Below, in pieces: positions 16,880 through 26,459 of a stretch of 51,131 nt of DNA; position 1 is the first letter of the stretch; the number at the start of each line of letters is the position of its first letter. Source of the stretch: an uncultured beta proteobacterium (GTDB taxonomy: Bacteria; Pseudomonadota; Gammaproteobacteria; Burkholderiales; Burkholderiaceae_C); assembly GCA_903876045.1 (NCBI GenBank), contig CAIQYP010000399.1:1-51131 (forward strand). Reading direction: 5' to 3'. A program made the translations under genes and the position numbers. The notes beneath the pieces were generated by a model. That model was not told the origin of the DNA. It saw only the letters and a program-made list of their open reading frames with translations, and made no database searches.

Positions 16880-18739
16880 ATGGCCGTTACTTACCTTCGA
16901 TTCTCTATTGCCGCGGCGCTGATGGCACTGTGCGGGCGCATCTATGCCCAGGATGCGATGCAAGCGAGCGGCGGTGCTCCAGTTCCCGCAGCTTTTTCCA
17001 TACAAATTCAGGCACCCGAGGCCATTAAAAGCTTGCTGGCGCGGCATCTTGATTTGCAGCGCTACCGTGCGTCGGCTGACTTGAGTGATGCAGAAATACA
17101 TAACTTGATGCTGACCGCACAGCAAGACGCCACTGATCTGGTGGCAACGCTGGGATTCTTTTCTCCGGAAATTCGTATCAGCTTGCAATCGCCACCCATT
17201 GGCGAAAGTCAGATGGCTACAAACAACGCGCCAGTTGTACAAATCGAAGTCTCTCCCGGCCCGCAGGCCTTGGTGGGAGCTGTTCACTTGCGTGTCGACG
17301 GTGCCATTGCCCAAGACCCCGAGGCGCTGGAGCAAAGGCAACGGGTTCAGGATCTCTGGATGCTCGCTACAGGCGAGCCATTCTCCCAAGCCGCCTGGGA
17401 CAATGCCAAGCAGCAGGCGCTCAAACAGTTGCTGGCCCGGCGTTACCCGACGGCGCACCTCGTCAGCTCCCGCGCCGACGTCAATGCAGATGCGGCGCTA
17501 GTCGATCTGGAGTTGGAGCTCGATTCCGGCCCCGCTTACAAATTAGGCCCGGTAGATGTGCAAGGCGAAAAGCGCTATGGCGCAGAGTTGATTGGCCGCT
17601 TTGCGCGCCTGCAGTCGGGCTCGGACTATGTGCAGTCGGAACTGGTGGAAGCACAGCAGCGCCTGACGGATAGTGGCTACTACGACTCAGCCTACGTAAA
17701 CATGGATTTGAATGGTGATCCAGCAAACGCCAAGGTGCACATCCTAGTAAAGGAATCCACCATGCAAAAGGCGGTGTTTGGCATTGGTGCCAGCACGGAT
17801 AGCGGCGCGCGGTGGAGCGCAGAACACACGTACAACCAGGTGCCAGGCATTGATTGGCGCGCTGTTAATAAGGTGACCTTGTCCCGCGACAGCAGCAGTT
17901 TCAGCAGCGACTGGACCTCCCAACCCGGTGACAGTCGTTGGCGCTGGGCAAGCTCGGTGCTGGTTCAACGTGACAAGGTGGGCGAGATTGATGTCAACAC
18001 TCAGCGCGTGCGCGCCGGGCGTTTCACGACGGATTCCGAACTTGATCAGAGTTATTACCTGCAGTTTGAGCGCACCGAAGCGCTGTATCGCGAAATTGAT
18101 CAGCGCAACGCCAACGAGGCCGCGACCGCCAACTATGCCTTCGCTCTGCGACAGTTTGATAGCAGACCGTTTCCCAGCAGCGGCTGGGGGCTGGGCGGTG
18201 AGTTGTCGGCGGGCACGGTCATGGGCTCGGAACAAGAGCCGTTTTCGCGTCTGGTGCTACGTGGGCGGTACTACCAGCCGCTGGGTCAGGCGGAGGGCAA
18301 TTTGTTCGCGCGTCAACATGCTGGACGCATCGTGTACCGCGCCCAAGCCGGTGGAGTATTTGTTAACAACTCCAGCAACGTGCCATTTAGCCAATTGTTT
18401 CTAACGGGAGGCGACAACTCTGTGCGGGGCTACAAACACGAAGAAATCGGCGTCACCCACAACGGTGTGCTTACCGCCGAAAGCGGCCGCTACCTGGCCA
18501 CCGCAGGGGTCGAGTGGCAGCGCCCGATCGTGATCAACGGCTTGATGACCGAATGGGAGACGGCAATCTTTGCAGATACCGGCGCGGTGACTGATCGGGT
18601 CGAGGAATTCAGCTTCAAAACAGGCTTGGGGGTCGGCGCGCGATGGAAAAGTCCCATAGGGCCATTGCAAATTGACGTTGCCTACGGTGTGGCCACCCAG
18701 GCTTACCGCTTGCACTTGAACGTGGGTTTTGTATTTTGA
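16880..18739 (+). CDS. tamA: autotransporter assembly complex outer membrane protein TamA (BamA/Omp85 family)
   Basis: POTRA-like N-terminus and C-terminal Omp85 barrel (FLTGGDNSVRGYKHEEIG...; terminal VGFVF); followed by tamB with a 4-nt overlap. Confidence 0.88.
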   Translation: MAVTYLRFSIAAALMALCGRIYAQDAMQASGGAPVPAAFSIQIQAPEAIKSLLARHLDLQRYRASADLSDAEIHNLMLTAQQDATDLVATLGFFSPEIRISLQSPPIGESQMATNNAPVVQIEVSPGPQALVGAVHLRVDGAIAQDPEALEQRQRVQDLWMLATGEPFSQAAWDNAKQQALKQLLARRYPTAHLVSSRADVNADAALVDLELELDSGPAYKLGPVDVQGEKRYGAELIGRFARLQSGSDYVQSELVEAQQRLTDSGYYDSAYVNMDLNGDPANAKVHILVKESTMQKAVFGIGASTDSGARWSAEHTYNQVPGIDWRAVNKVTLSRDSSSFSSDWTSQPGDSRWRWASSVLVQRDKVGEIDVNTQRVRAGRFTTDSELDQSYYLQFERTEALYREIDQRNANEAATANYAFALRQFDSRPFPSSGWGLGGELSAGTVMGSEQEPFSRLVLRGRYYQPLGQAEGNLFARQHAGRIVYRAQAGGVFVNNSSNVPFSQLFLTGGDNSVRGYKHEEIGVTHNGVLTAESGRYLATAGVEWQRPIVINGLMTEWETAIFADTGAVTDRVEEFSFKTGLGVGARWKSPIGPLQIDVAYGVATQAYRLHLNVGFVF

Positions 18740-21700
18740 TGGGTCGCCTGCGCATTCTGTTTCACCTGACGGGCGGCATGCTGAGTCTGGTGTTAAGCAG
18801 CACTTTATCGTTGGCCGTTGCGCTGGTGTTGGGTTTGCTTTTCTGGCTGCAAACGGAAGGCTCTTTGGAACATGCTCTGCGTATGCTGGGTGCTGCATTG
18901 CCAGCCGGGCAAAGTTTGCAGAGCAGCGGTGTCACAGGCACAGTGAAAGAGGGCGGTCGCATCAACCATCTTGTCTGGCGCAAGGGTGAGTTGGTTGTGG
19001 AGGGCCTGGACCTCGATTTGGCCTGGGACTGGCGCGGTTTGTTAGAAGGCGAGTTGCGCGTTACAGGCTTGCATGCGCGATCGCTACGGGTGACGGACCA
19101 TAGCCCCGCGTCTGGCTCGCCCTTTTCGGAATTGCCTCTGCCCATGCGTGCCGATGTGCAATTTTCCGTGAACCGGCTTGATTGGTCCGGGCCGCCCGAT
19201 TGGAGCGTGGATGCGATAAGCGGACACTACCATTTTGATGGCACTAGCCATTCCGTTCGGGACACTCACCTGCGGTTGGCAGATGGCAGTTACGACGTGC
19301 GTGGCGAACTGCAGGCTTTGCAGCCCATGGCACTCGTATTACAAGTGCGCGGTGATGTGAAAGCTCCGGTAAAAATCCAGCAAACACCCTTGCTGTTGGA
19401 GGCAAAGGCCAATGCACACGGCACCCTGCTGGGGCCGGAAGCCTCGCTGGACGTGGCAATCGATTTGCAGCCCCAAGGAGATGCCCGTAGCCGTCCGCTG
19501 GGATCCATGCGAGCCACGCTTCAGGCCACGCTCAAGCCCGCGCAAGCGCAGCCGATTGCCCGCGCGCAAGGCCAGTGGACAGCATTGAATCTGGCGAGCC
19601 TGTGGCCTCAGGCACCTCAAACCAGCCTTTCGGGCCAGGCGCAGGTGCTGCCTGATGGCTCGGGTTGGAAAGCCGAAGTGCAAGCGCAAAACAATGCGCC
19701 CGGCCCGCTAAACCAGCAACGCCTGCCTTTGGAAAGTGCCCAGGCCAGTCTGCAATACCGCAATGGGCAATGGATGCTGTCCGCATTACAAGCACACGGG
19801 GCGGGTGGAACCGCGCAAGCTCAGGGCAGCTATGAAGGAAGTCCAGCACAGTGGTCTGTGTCGGGAACACTGCAAGGCTTACAGCCGCACCAGATAGACA
19901 GCCGCTGGCCCGCCACCGCTTTGGACGGCAAGGTGGCGGCGAGGCAAACTCCGCAGGGCATCACGTTTGACACCCAATTACTGGCGCCAATGTTGGCAAG
20001 AGACGCTTCGCAAAACTTGCGCTTGGAAGCCAAAGGAAATTGGAACGGACCGATGTTGCAATTGGATAGCCTGCTGCTGCAAACGCCACAGGCACAGATT
20101 TCAGGTCAATTGCAAGTCGACACCCTGAGCTACGCCAGCACAGGGCAATTGCGCGCCGTGTTGCCGGGGGCGCTCGCTGCGCTGGATGGCAGTCTGGCCG
20201 CCACAGCGGGGCAGGGTACCAGCGTCTGGCAGGTGAGTGATGTGCAAGCCTTGTCACGGTGGTTGCACGACTTGCCGGTGGTGGGTTCAGAATTTCCGCT
20301 TCTGGACGCTCAGGGCGATGTTGACCTTTCTACGCATTGGACTGGCGGCTGGCAGAACCTGGGTGCTGGACTGAAATTGGAGGCAAGTGCCAAGGCCAAG
20401 CGCCTGGATCTGGCGGATAGCTACCACCTGCGTGACCTGAAATTTGATTTGGGCGGCACACTGAGGGCCTTGGCTGTCCAATTTAGTAGCAAGGCGCAGA
20501 GCGTCACGCGACAACTGACGCTTGCAGGCAGTTCGCAAGTCTCTCAAGTGAGCGCCGGTCAATGGCAGGCGCGCCTGGATGCGCTGGATTTCAGCGCCGC
20601 TGATGGCCAGCAGATCAAGCCCTGGAACTTGCAATTGCAGCAGCCCGTAACCTTGGACTGGCAACAAAGCGCGCTGAGTCGCTCCCTGGTGCTTGCCGCT
20701 GGTTCCATGCGTCTGAGCGGCCCCGCACCCGGCACGGCGAAGATTCAGTGGCAGGGCATGCAGTGGTCACAAGAGGTCGCCCCAGGAGGGGCCATGGGCT
20801 CGATGCGTTGGAATACCCGAGGCCAGTTGCAGGGTGTGCCGCTGGCTTGGCTGGAGCTACTGGGCCAGACACAGATTGCTAACCTGGGTCTGCGCGGCGA
20901 CTTGGTCTTTGGCGGCCAATGGGATGCCAGCGTGGATGGAAGCAGTCGAGGTTTGCAAGTGCGTGCCAATGTGCAGCGTGCTAGCGGAGATTTGAGGTTG
21001 CTGTCTGCTGACACCAATGGCAACTTGCTGCAGGCAGGCCTGCGTGACGCCCATGTGGATGTGCAGGTGAGCCGTGATGCGCTTCACGCCAATCTGGTGT
21101 GGGCCAGCGATGCCGGAGGCAATGCCCAGGCAGACTTCAACACCACATTGCGCCTGAACGAGGGCACTTGGGGTTGGGCGGCTGATGCGCCTTTGCAGGC
21201 AACTATGCATGCCAATCTTCCCCGTGTAGGTGCCTGGTCGCTGATTGCACCAGTGGGATGGCGTATCAATGGCACGCTGGACGCGGATGTCCAACTGTCC
21301 GGCACACGCAGCCAGCCGGTGTGGAAGGGCGGGTTGCTGGCACGCGACATGTCGGTGCGATCGGCCGTGGAGGGCATTGACTTCAACAACGGCTTGCTGC
21401 GTTTGCAAATTGACGGGCAGCACATCGACATTGCCGAGTTGACGTTGCAGGGCGCGGGCGGCGCAGTGGGCGGCCAGTTGTTGGCCACGGGCTCTGTCGA
21501 TTGGTTACCCGGCACACCGGGCAGTCCACTCGCTTCGCGCCTGCGCATGGAACTCGATGCCAAAGCGCAGGCCTTACGCGTGACGACCCGCCCGGACCAG
21601 CGACTGGTGGTGTCGGGGAATTTGGCGGCGCGTCTGATCGATACACGATTGGTGTTGCGTGGCATCTTGCTGGCAGACCAGGCGCTATTCGTGCTGCCGG

Positions 21701-22536
21701 AGGATAACTCGCCAAAACTGGGCAGCGACGTGGTGGTCAAGCGTGGCAAGTCCGTGCCAGGTAAGGCCGATCAAGTCGCTGATAAACCGCCACCCCGTGC
21801 GCAGACCCTGATACCGGACTTAAACATCGTATTGGATCCAGGTCCCAATTTTCAGGTGCAGGGACACGGCTTGAAAACACGCTTGACCGGTCTACTGACC
21901 CTGCAGGCCGAGGGGCGCGATGAGCCACCGAGGCTGACCGGCGAATTGCACACTGCGAGCGGCACCTACCGCGCCTACGGCCAAAGCCTGCGTATCGAAG
22001 ACGGCACACTGCGCTTTGCCGGCGTCTATGACAACCCGACCCTGGACATCCGCGCCGTGCGACCCAATTTGTCACAAGTGGTGGGGGTTGAGGTGAGCGG
22101 CACGGCGCAGTTGCCGGTGGTTCGTCTGTATTCGGATCCGGACCTTCCGGACGCTGAGAAGCTGTCCTGGTTGGTGCTGGGTCGCTCCAGCGCAAATGGT
22201 GGCGCGGAAGCCGCGATGTTGCAGCAGGCCGCACTGGCACTGTTGGCAGGTCGTGGCGTCGCCCCGAGCGAAGGCATTGGCAAGGCGTTCGGGCTGGATG
22301 AGGTATCGCTAGGGCAGATAGCCACCACCAATCTGGACGGCACCACCGGCACCGAGGCCACGGTACGGCTGGGCAAGCGCATCTCGCGCGATTTTTACGT
22401 GGCTTATGAGCGCGGCCTGGCAGGCACCTTAGGCACCTTTTACGTGTTCTACGACTTGTCACGCCGCTTTACACTGCGCGGCGAGTCGGGTATCCAAAAT
22501 GCGGTGGACCTGATCTTTACTACCCGTTACGACTAG
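18736..22536 (+). CDS. tamB: translocation/assembly module TamB
   Basis: 1266 aa protein, N-terminal TM anchor, C-terminal DUF490 segment (GTYRAYGQSLRIEDGTLRFAGVYDNPTLDIRAVRP...). Confidence 0.9.
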   Translation: MMGRLRILFHLTGGMLSLVLSSTLSLAVALVLGLLFWLQTEGSLEHALRMLGAALPAGQSLQSSGVTGTVKEGGRINHLVWRKGELVVEGLDLDLAWDWRGLLEGELRVTGLHARSLRVTDHSPASGSPFSELPLPMRADVQFSVNRLDWSGPPDWSVDAISGHYHFDGTSHSVRDTHLRLADGSYDVRGELQALQPMALVLQVRGDVKAPVKIQQTPLLLEAKANAHGTLLGPEASLDVAIDLQPQGDARSRPLGSMRATLQATLKPAQAQPIARAQGQWTALNLASLWPQAPQTSLSGQAQVLPDGSGWKAEVQAQNNAPGPLNQQRLPLESAQASLQYRNGQWMLSALQAHGAGGTAQAQGSYEGSPAQWSVSGTLQGLQPHQIDSRWPATALDGKVAARQTPQGITFDTQLLAPMLARDASQNLRLEAKGNWNGPMLQLDSLLLQTPQAQISGQLQVDTLSYASTGQLRAVLPGALAALDGSLAATAGQGTSVWQVSDVQALSRWLHDLPVVGSEFPLLDAQGDVDLSTHWTGGWQNLGAGLKLEASAKAKRLDLADSYHLRDLKFDLGGTLRALAVQFSSKAQSVTRQLTLAGSSQVSQVSAGQWQARLDALDFSAADGQQIKPWNLQLQQPVTLDWQQSALSRSLVLAAGSMRLSGPAPGTAKIQWQGMQWSQEVAPGGAMGSMRWNTRGQLQGVPLAWLELLGQTQIANLGLRGDLVFGGQWDASVDGSSRGLQVRANVQRASGDLRLLSADTNGNLLQAGLRDAHVDVQVSRDALHANLVWASDAGGNAQADFNTTLRLNEGTWGWAADAPLQATMHANLPRVGAWSLIAPVGWRINGTLDADVQLSGTRSQPVWKGGLLARDMSVRSAVEGIDFNNGLLRLQIDGQHIDIAELTLQGAGGAVGGQLLATGSVDWLPGTPGSPLASRLRMELDAKAQALRVTTRPDQRLVVSGNLAARLIDTRLVLRGILLADQALFVLPEDNSPKLGSDVVVKRGKSVPGKADQVADKPPPRAQTLIPDLNIVLDPGPNFQVQGHGLKTRLTGLLTLQAEGRDEPPRLTGELHTASGTYRAYGQSLRIEDGTLRFAGVYDNPTLDIRAVRPNLSQVVGVEVSGTAQLPVVRLYSDPDLPDAEKLSWLVLGRSSANGGAEAAMLQQAALALLAGRGVAPSEGIGKAFGLDEVSLGQIATTNLDGTTGTEATVRLGKRISRDFYVAYERGLAGTLGTFYVFYDLSRRFTLRGESGIQNAVDLIFTTRYD

Positions 22537-22594
22537 GTTTCTTCGACTTGGTGGAAAATGCAGCCCTTGCCAGCCATTACCGAAACGAATCCGG

Positions 22595-23107
22595 ATGATC
22601 ACCTTTCTTCTTGAAAACTTTGACTATGCCCCCCGGCGGGTGATGGGCTTGCTAGCCTTGGTGTGCGCCAGCATGCTGGCTTTTGGCATGTATTTGCAAC
22701 ACATGCTGGGGCTGGAGCCTTGCCCCATGTGCATCGTGCAACGCTACGCCGACTTTTTCGTTTTATTTTTTGCGGTACTCGCGGCATCCGTGTCGAAGCG
22801 CGCTGTGCTGCTTGGCTCGACATTGTTATTACTGGTGTCTGCTGGCTTTGGTGCCTTTGTGGCGGCCCGCCAGAGCTTCTTGCAGTGGTACCCGCCCGAG
22901 GTCGTGTCGTGTGGTCGTGACTTCTACGGAATGATTGAAAACTTCCCGCTGCAACGCGCATTGCCCATGATCTTCAAGGGCAGTGGCGACTGCTCGAAAG
23001 TGGATTGGACCTTTCTGGGCGGCTCAATTGCGAACTGGTCGTTTGTCTGGTTCAGCTTGGCAGCACTGGTGACGCTGACGTTGCTGGTGCGTCAAGCAAA
23101 GCGCTAA
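22595..23107 (+). CDS. dsbB: disulfide bond formation protein B
   Basis: GLEPCPMCIVQRYADFFVL motif and four predicted TM helices. Confidence 0.92.
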   Translation: MITFLLENFDYAPRRVMGLLALVCASMLAFGMYLQHMLGLEPCPMCIVQRYADFFVLFFAVLAASVSKRAVLLGSTLLLLVSAGFGAFVAARQSFLQWYPPEVVSCGRDFYGMIENFPLQRALPMIFKGSGDCSKVDWTFLGGSIANWSFVWFSLAALVTLTLLVRQAKR

Positions 23108-23113
23108 GCACGT

Positions 23114-24127
23114 TTATTTTTCGACAGGCACATCCATGATCAGGCGGATGCCTACCAGCGTGTAGCGTGTCTGCGGCGAGTTCCAGTTGCGGTAGCTGGA
23201 ACGCGCATACAGGCTCCAGGTGTGCCAGGAGCCACCCCGCCTCACATACTCACCGCCTTCGTCCGGGCCCTTGGGGTCGTCTACGGGAGACTTGGTGTAA
23301 TAGTCCTCCGCATACAAGTCCTGCGTCCACTCCCAGGCGTTACCGTGCACGTCGTACAAGCCAAAAGCATTGGGCGCAAAGCTGGCAACTGGCGCAGTGA
23401 AGGCATAGCCATCGTTGCCGGGGAGGGCATTGGCAGCAAACTGCGGCCACTGCGGTTTGGAAGCTTCATCAAACGTATTGGCCACTTTCAGCAGGCATTG
23501 CGGTTCATCACCGCAGTGGTAGCGCGTCGTGGTGCCAGCGCGCGCGGCATATTCCCACTGCGCCTCAGTCGGCAGACGGTAGTTGCGGCCTTCCTGTTTG
23601 CTCAGCCATGTAGCAAGTGCCTGCGCGTCACCCCAGGTAACGTTGACCACCGGGTGCGCATCCGTCTGGGCGAAGCCGGGGTTGAGCCAGCTATAGCGCA
23701 CATCGCGACCTTCAAAAGCATCGCCACGCTTGCTCTTGGAGGCGTCGTACTGCGCGTTGTAACCATAGCCTCCCGTGCCATCGGCAATGGATTCAGGCAC
23801 GTAACCGGATTGCTCCACAAACCGGCGAAACTGCCCAACCGTGATCTCGGTGGCGCCCATGTAAAACGGCTGGGTGATCCGCACCTTATGCGCAGGGGCC
23901 TCGTCAAACAGGTTTTCAAGCCGGTATTTTTCCGCAAGCGGGTAGGCTTTTTGCAGCGATTCAATTGTTTCCCCGCTGCCCATCAGGAATTCACCAGCAG
24001 GAATGCGCACCATGTGCATGCCCAGAGAGTTGGTGACCTCGGCGGGTATGCCGCCTGCCCCGCCAGTGCCAGAAGCACAAGAGCTCAAAACCAGCATCAA
24101 AAATATGCAGAGGGCTGTGCGGCGCAT
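23114..24127 (-). CDS. formylglycine-generating-enzyme (SUMF1)-fold lipoprotein
   Basis: Lipobox LSSC; VRIPAGEFLMGSGE, YRLPTEAQWEYAARAG, GLYDVHGNAWEWTQDLY, VRRGGSWHTWSLYARSSYRNW motifs. Confidence 0.88.
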   Translation of the reverse strand: MRRTALCIFLMLVLSSCASGTGGAGGIPAEVTNSLGMHMVRIPAGEFLMGSGETIESLQKAYPLAEKYRLENLFDEAPAHKVRITQPFYMGATEITVGQFRRFVEQSGYVPESIADGTGGYGYNAQYDASKSKRGDAFEGRDVRYSWLNPGFAQTDAHPVVNVTWGDAQALATWLSKQEGRNYRLPTEAQWEYAARAGTTTRYHCGDEPQCLLKVANTFDEASKPQWPQFAANALPGNDGYAFTAPVASFAPNAFGLYDVHGNAWEWTQDLYAEDYYTKSPVDDPKGPDEGGEYVRRGGSWHTWSLYARSSYRNWNSPQTRYTLVGIRLIMDVPVEK

Positions 24128-24129
24128 GA

Positions 24130-25476
24130 CTAAAGCTTCTTGACGAGAACCTGGCTCTTGCGGTCCCAGTTGTATTTGCGCTTGCGCGCTTCGGGCAGCC
24201 AGTCAGGGTCCACCTGCACAAAGCCGCGCTTGATAAACCAGTGCATGGTGCGCGTGGTCAGCACAAAAATGCTGTCCAGTCCGGCGGCTTTGGCACGTTG
24301 CTCCACGCGTTTCAGCACGCGCTCGCCATCGCCTTGGCCCTGCACATCGGGCGACACGGTGAGCGCCGCCATTTCGGCCGTTTTAGCTTCCGGATAAGGG
24401 TAAAGCGCGGCACAGGCAAAGATCACGCCGTCATGTTCGATGATGGTGTAGTTGCCGACATCGCGCTCTATCTCGGTTCGGCTGCGTTTGACCAGCGTGC
24501 CGTCGTTCTCGAACGGTTCGATCAGTTGCAGAATGCCGCCCACATCGTCTACCGAGGCTTCACGCAGGCTTTCCAGTTTCTCGTCCACCACCATGGTGCC
24601 GATGCCATCGTGCACATACACCTCCAGCAAGATCGCGCCATCGACCGAGTAAGGAATGATGTGGCTGCGTTCCACGCCGCCCTTGCAGGCCTTGACGCAA
24701 TGCTGCAGATAGAACGCTACGTCGCTGGGTTGGTTGGCAGTGGGCAATTCTTTGAGCAAACGCTCGGCTGCAGCCAGCGGCAACTCCGTGTCAATCGGGT
24801 TGTCCTCGCCAGCAGGCTGGGTCGGGTGCATGAAAATACCCGGCACCTCCGTCAGGAAGATCAACTTGTCGGCCTGCAGCGCGGTGGCCACCGAGGTGGC
24901 TACTTCTTCCATCGCCAAATTAAAAGCGTCGCCGGTCGGTGAAAAACCAAATGGCGAGAGCAACACCATGGCGCCCATTTCCAGTGTCCGGGTGATGCCG
25001 GCTGTGTCCACTTTACGCACGACGCCGCTGTGCTGAAAGTCCACGCCATCCACGATGCCCACCGGGCGCGCGGTAATGAAGTTGCCGGAAATAACGCGCA
25101 CCGTGGAGTCGGCCATGGGCGTATTGGGCAAGCCCTGGCTGAAGGCGGCTTCGATCTCGTAGCGCAGTTGTCCTGCCGCCTCCTGCGCACAATCCAAAGC
25201 GAGTTCGTCCGTGACGCGGATGCCGTGGGAATACTTGGCTTCAATGCCCTTCGCCTTGAGCTGCTCTGCCACTTGCGGCCTGAAACCGTGCACCAGCACG
25301 ATTTTTACGCCCATGCTTTGAATCATGGCCAGGTCTTGCGCCAGGCTATGCAGTTTGCCCGCCGCAATCGCCTCGCCGGCAATGCCCACCACAAAGGTCT
25401 GGTTGCGGAACTTGTGGATATAAGGTGCCACCGAGCGAAACCAGGGCACGAAGGTGAAGTTGAAGACGGAGGTCAT
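24130..25476 (-). CDS. argA: amino-acid N-acetyltransferase (N-acetylglutamate synthase)
   Basis: FVPWFRSVAPYIHKFRNQTFVVGIAGEAI... amino acid kinase domain plus C-terminal GNAT domain (AALTVSPDVQGQGDGERVL). Confidence 0.94.
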   Translation of the reverse strand: MTSVFNFTFVPWFRSVAPYIHKFRNQTFVVGIAGEAIAAGKLHSLAQDLAMIQSMGVKIVLVHGFRPQVAEQLKAKGIEAKYSHGIRVTDELALDCAQEAAGQLRYEIEAAFSQGLPNTPMADSTVRVISGNFITARPVGIVDGVDFQHSGVVRKVDTAGITRTLEMGAMVLLSPFGFSPTGDAFNLAMEEVATSVATALQADKLIFLTEVPGIFMHPTQPAGEDNPIDTELPLAAAERLLKELPTANQPSDVAFYLQHCVKACKGGVERSHIIPYSVDGAILLEVYVHDGIGTMVVDEKLESLREASVDDVGGILQLIEPFENDGTLVKRSRTEIERDVGNYTIIEHDGVIFACAALYPYPEAKTAEMAALTVSPDVQGQGDGERVLKRVEQRAKAAGLDSIFVLTTRTMHWFIKRGFVQVDPDWLPEARKRKYNWDRKSQVLVKKL

Positions 25477-25578
25477 GGGCGAGGTAAGGGATACGAAGGT
25501 TTTAGGATGGCTAAGCGCTAATGTACTGAGGGCAGGGCGCGCGAGAGTACCAATGCGTCACGACAATGTCCAGACAAG

Positions 25579-26046
25579 CTATTTCTCTAGCGCTTTAAGT
25601 ACTTTGGTTATGACCGTGAAACCCTCAGGAGATACACGAAGAATCTTCTTTCTGTCATCCATGGGGTCCCTCTCGGCGGTGACCAGACCAAGACCATCGC
25701 GCCCCTGACGGTCAACCACAGATAGCGATCGTATATAGCGGCTTGCGGAAGCCAGGGAAAAGTCCCCTTTTTTTCCCAATTCAGTGACAGTAAGGCCTCC
25801 ATTTTTTGTTTCATTTTGGGCGATAAGGAGCAGGCTTATGGCTTCGCTGATAGTGGTTTCTGTGTTTTTGTCCATATCTCTAAAGATACCCAGCATTTGA
25901 ATCGCTCGACAAAGAACAATTCGCTCGTCAGAAGTCATGGATTTCATTTTGTGTTCATGTTGTTGATAAAACCATTTGGATGTGCCTGAATCGACGAAAG
26001 CGCTGGCTGCATAGCTATGTGCCATGAGTAGATTGTTGATCCTCAT
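25579..26046 (-). CDS. MarR-like winged-helix DNA-binding protein
   Basis: LTVTELGKKGDFSLASASRYIRSLSVVDRQGRDGLGLVTAERDPMDDRKKILRVSPEGFTVITKVLKAL, a winged-helix pattern with MarR-type DxRxxxLxVTxxG wing. Confidence 0.7.
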   Translation of the reverse strand: MRINNLLMAHSYAASAFVDSGTSKWFYQQHEHKMKSMTSDERIVLCRAIQMLGIFRDMDKNTETTISEAISLLLIAQNETKNGGLTVTELGKKGDFSLASASRYIRSLSVVDRQGRDGLGLVTAERDPMDDRKKILRVSPEGFTVITKVLKALEK

Positions 26047-26145
26047 ACCTTTCAGGTTGCTCTATGCACTAAACAGGCTAGGTAAAGCAGGGGATTTTGG
26101 CACGGAGGGCAGTCGCTCCGACGGAAGCAAATGCACAAATTTTGG

Positions 26146-26391
26146 TCAAACCGCGTCTTCTACTGCGCTGATCATGGCTCTGTTGCAACTAGGGTCTAGC
26201 CCCGGCTGTAAGCCGGAGCCACCCTTGAATATTGGAAGTTCCGGCAGGGCTGAGTCGCTTGCGCTGTCCCCCTTGCCGTCCTGCGCCAGAAACTCTCGCA
26301 CCTTGGTACTGGCATAAGTGCCTTCTTTGATCTCATGGATGCGCGCCTTGCGGACGATGGGGTCTTCGATATTTATGGTCAGCTTGGTCAT
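26146..26391 (-). CDS. small antitoxin-like protein (ribbon-helix-helix/VapB-like N-terminus), apparently orphan
   Basis: MTKLTINIEDPIVRKARIHEIKEGTYASTKVREFLAQ resembles N-terminus of RHH antitoxins; no toxin ORF adjacent. Confidence 0.5.
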   Translation of the reverse strand: MTKLTINIEDPIVRKARIHEIKEGTYASTKVREFLAQDGKGDSASDSALPELPIFKGGSGLQPGLDPSCNRAMISAVEDAV

Positions 26392-26459
26392 TTGATTGCT
26401 TCACGAGAGGGTGCGCACGAGTAGCGCAAGTCTATGAGCGACACAGGGATAATCACCGG

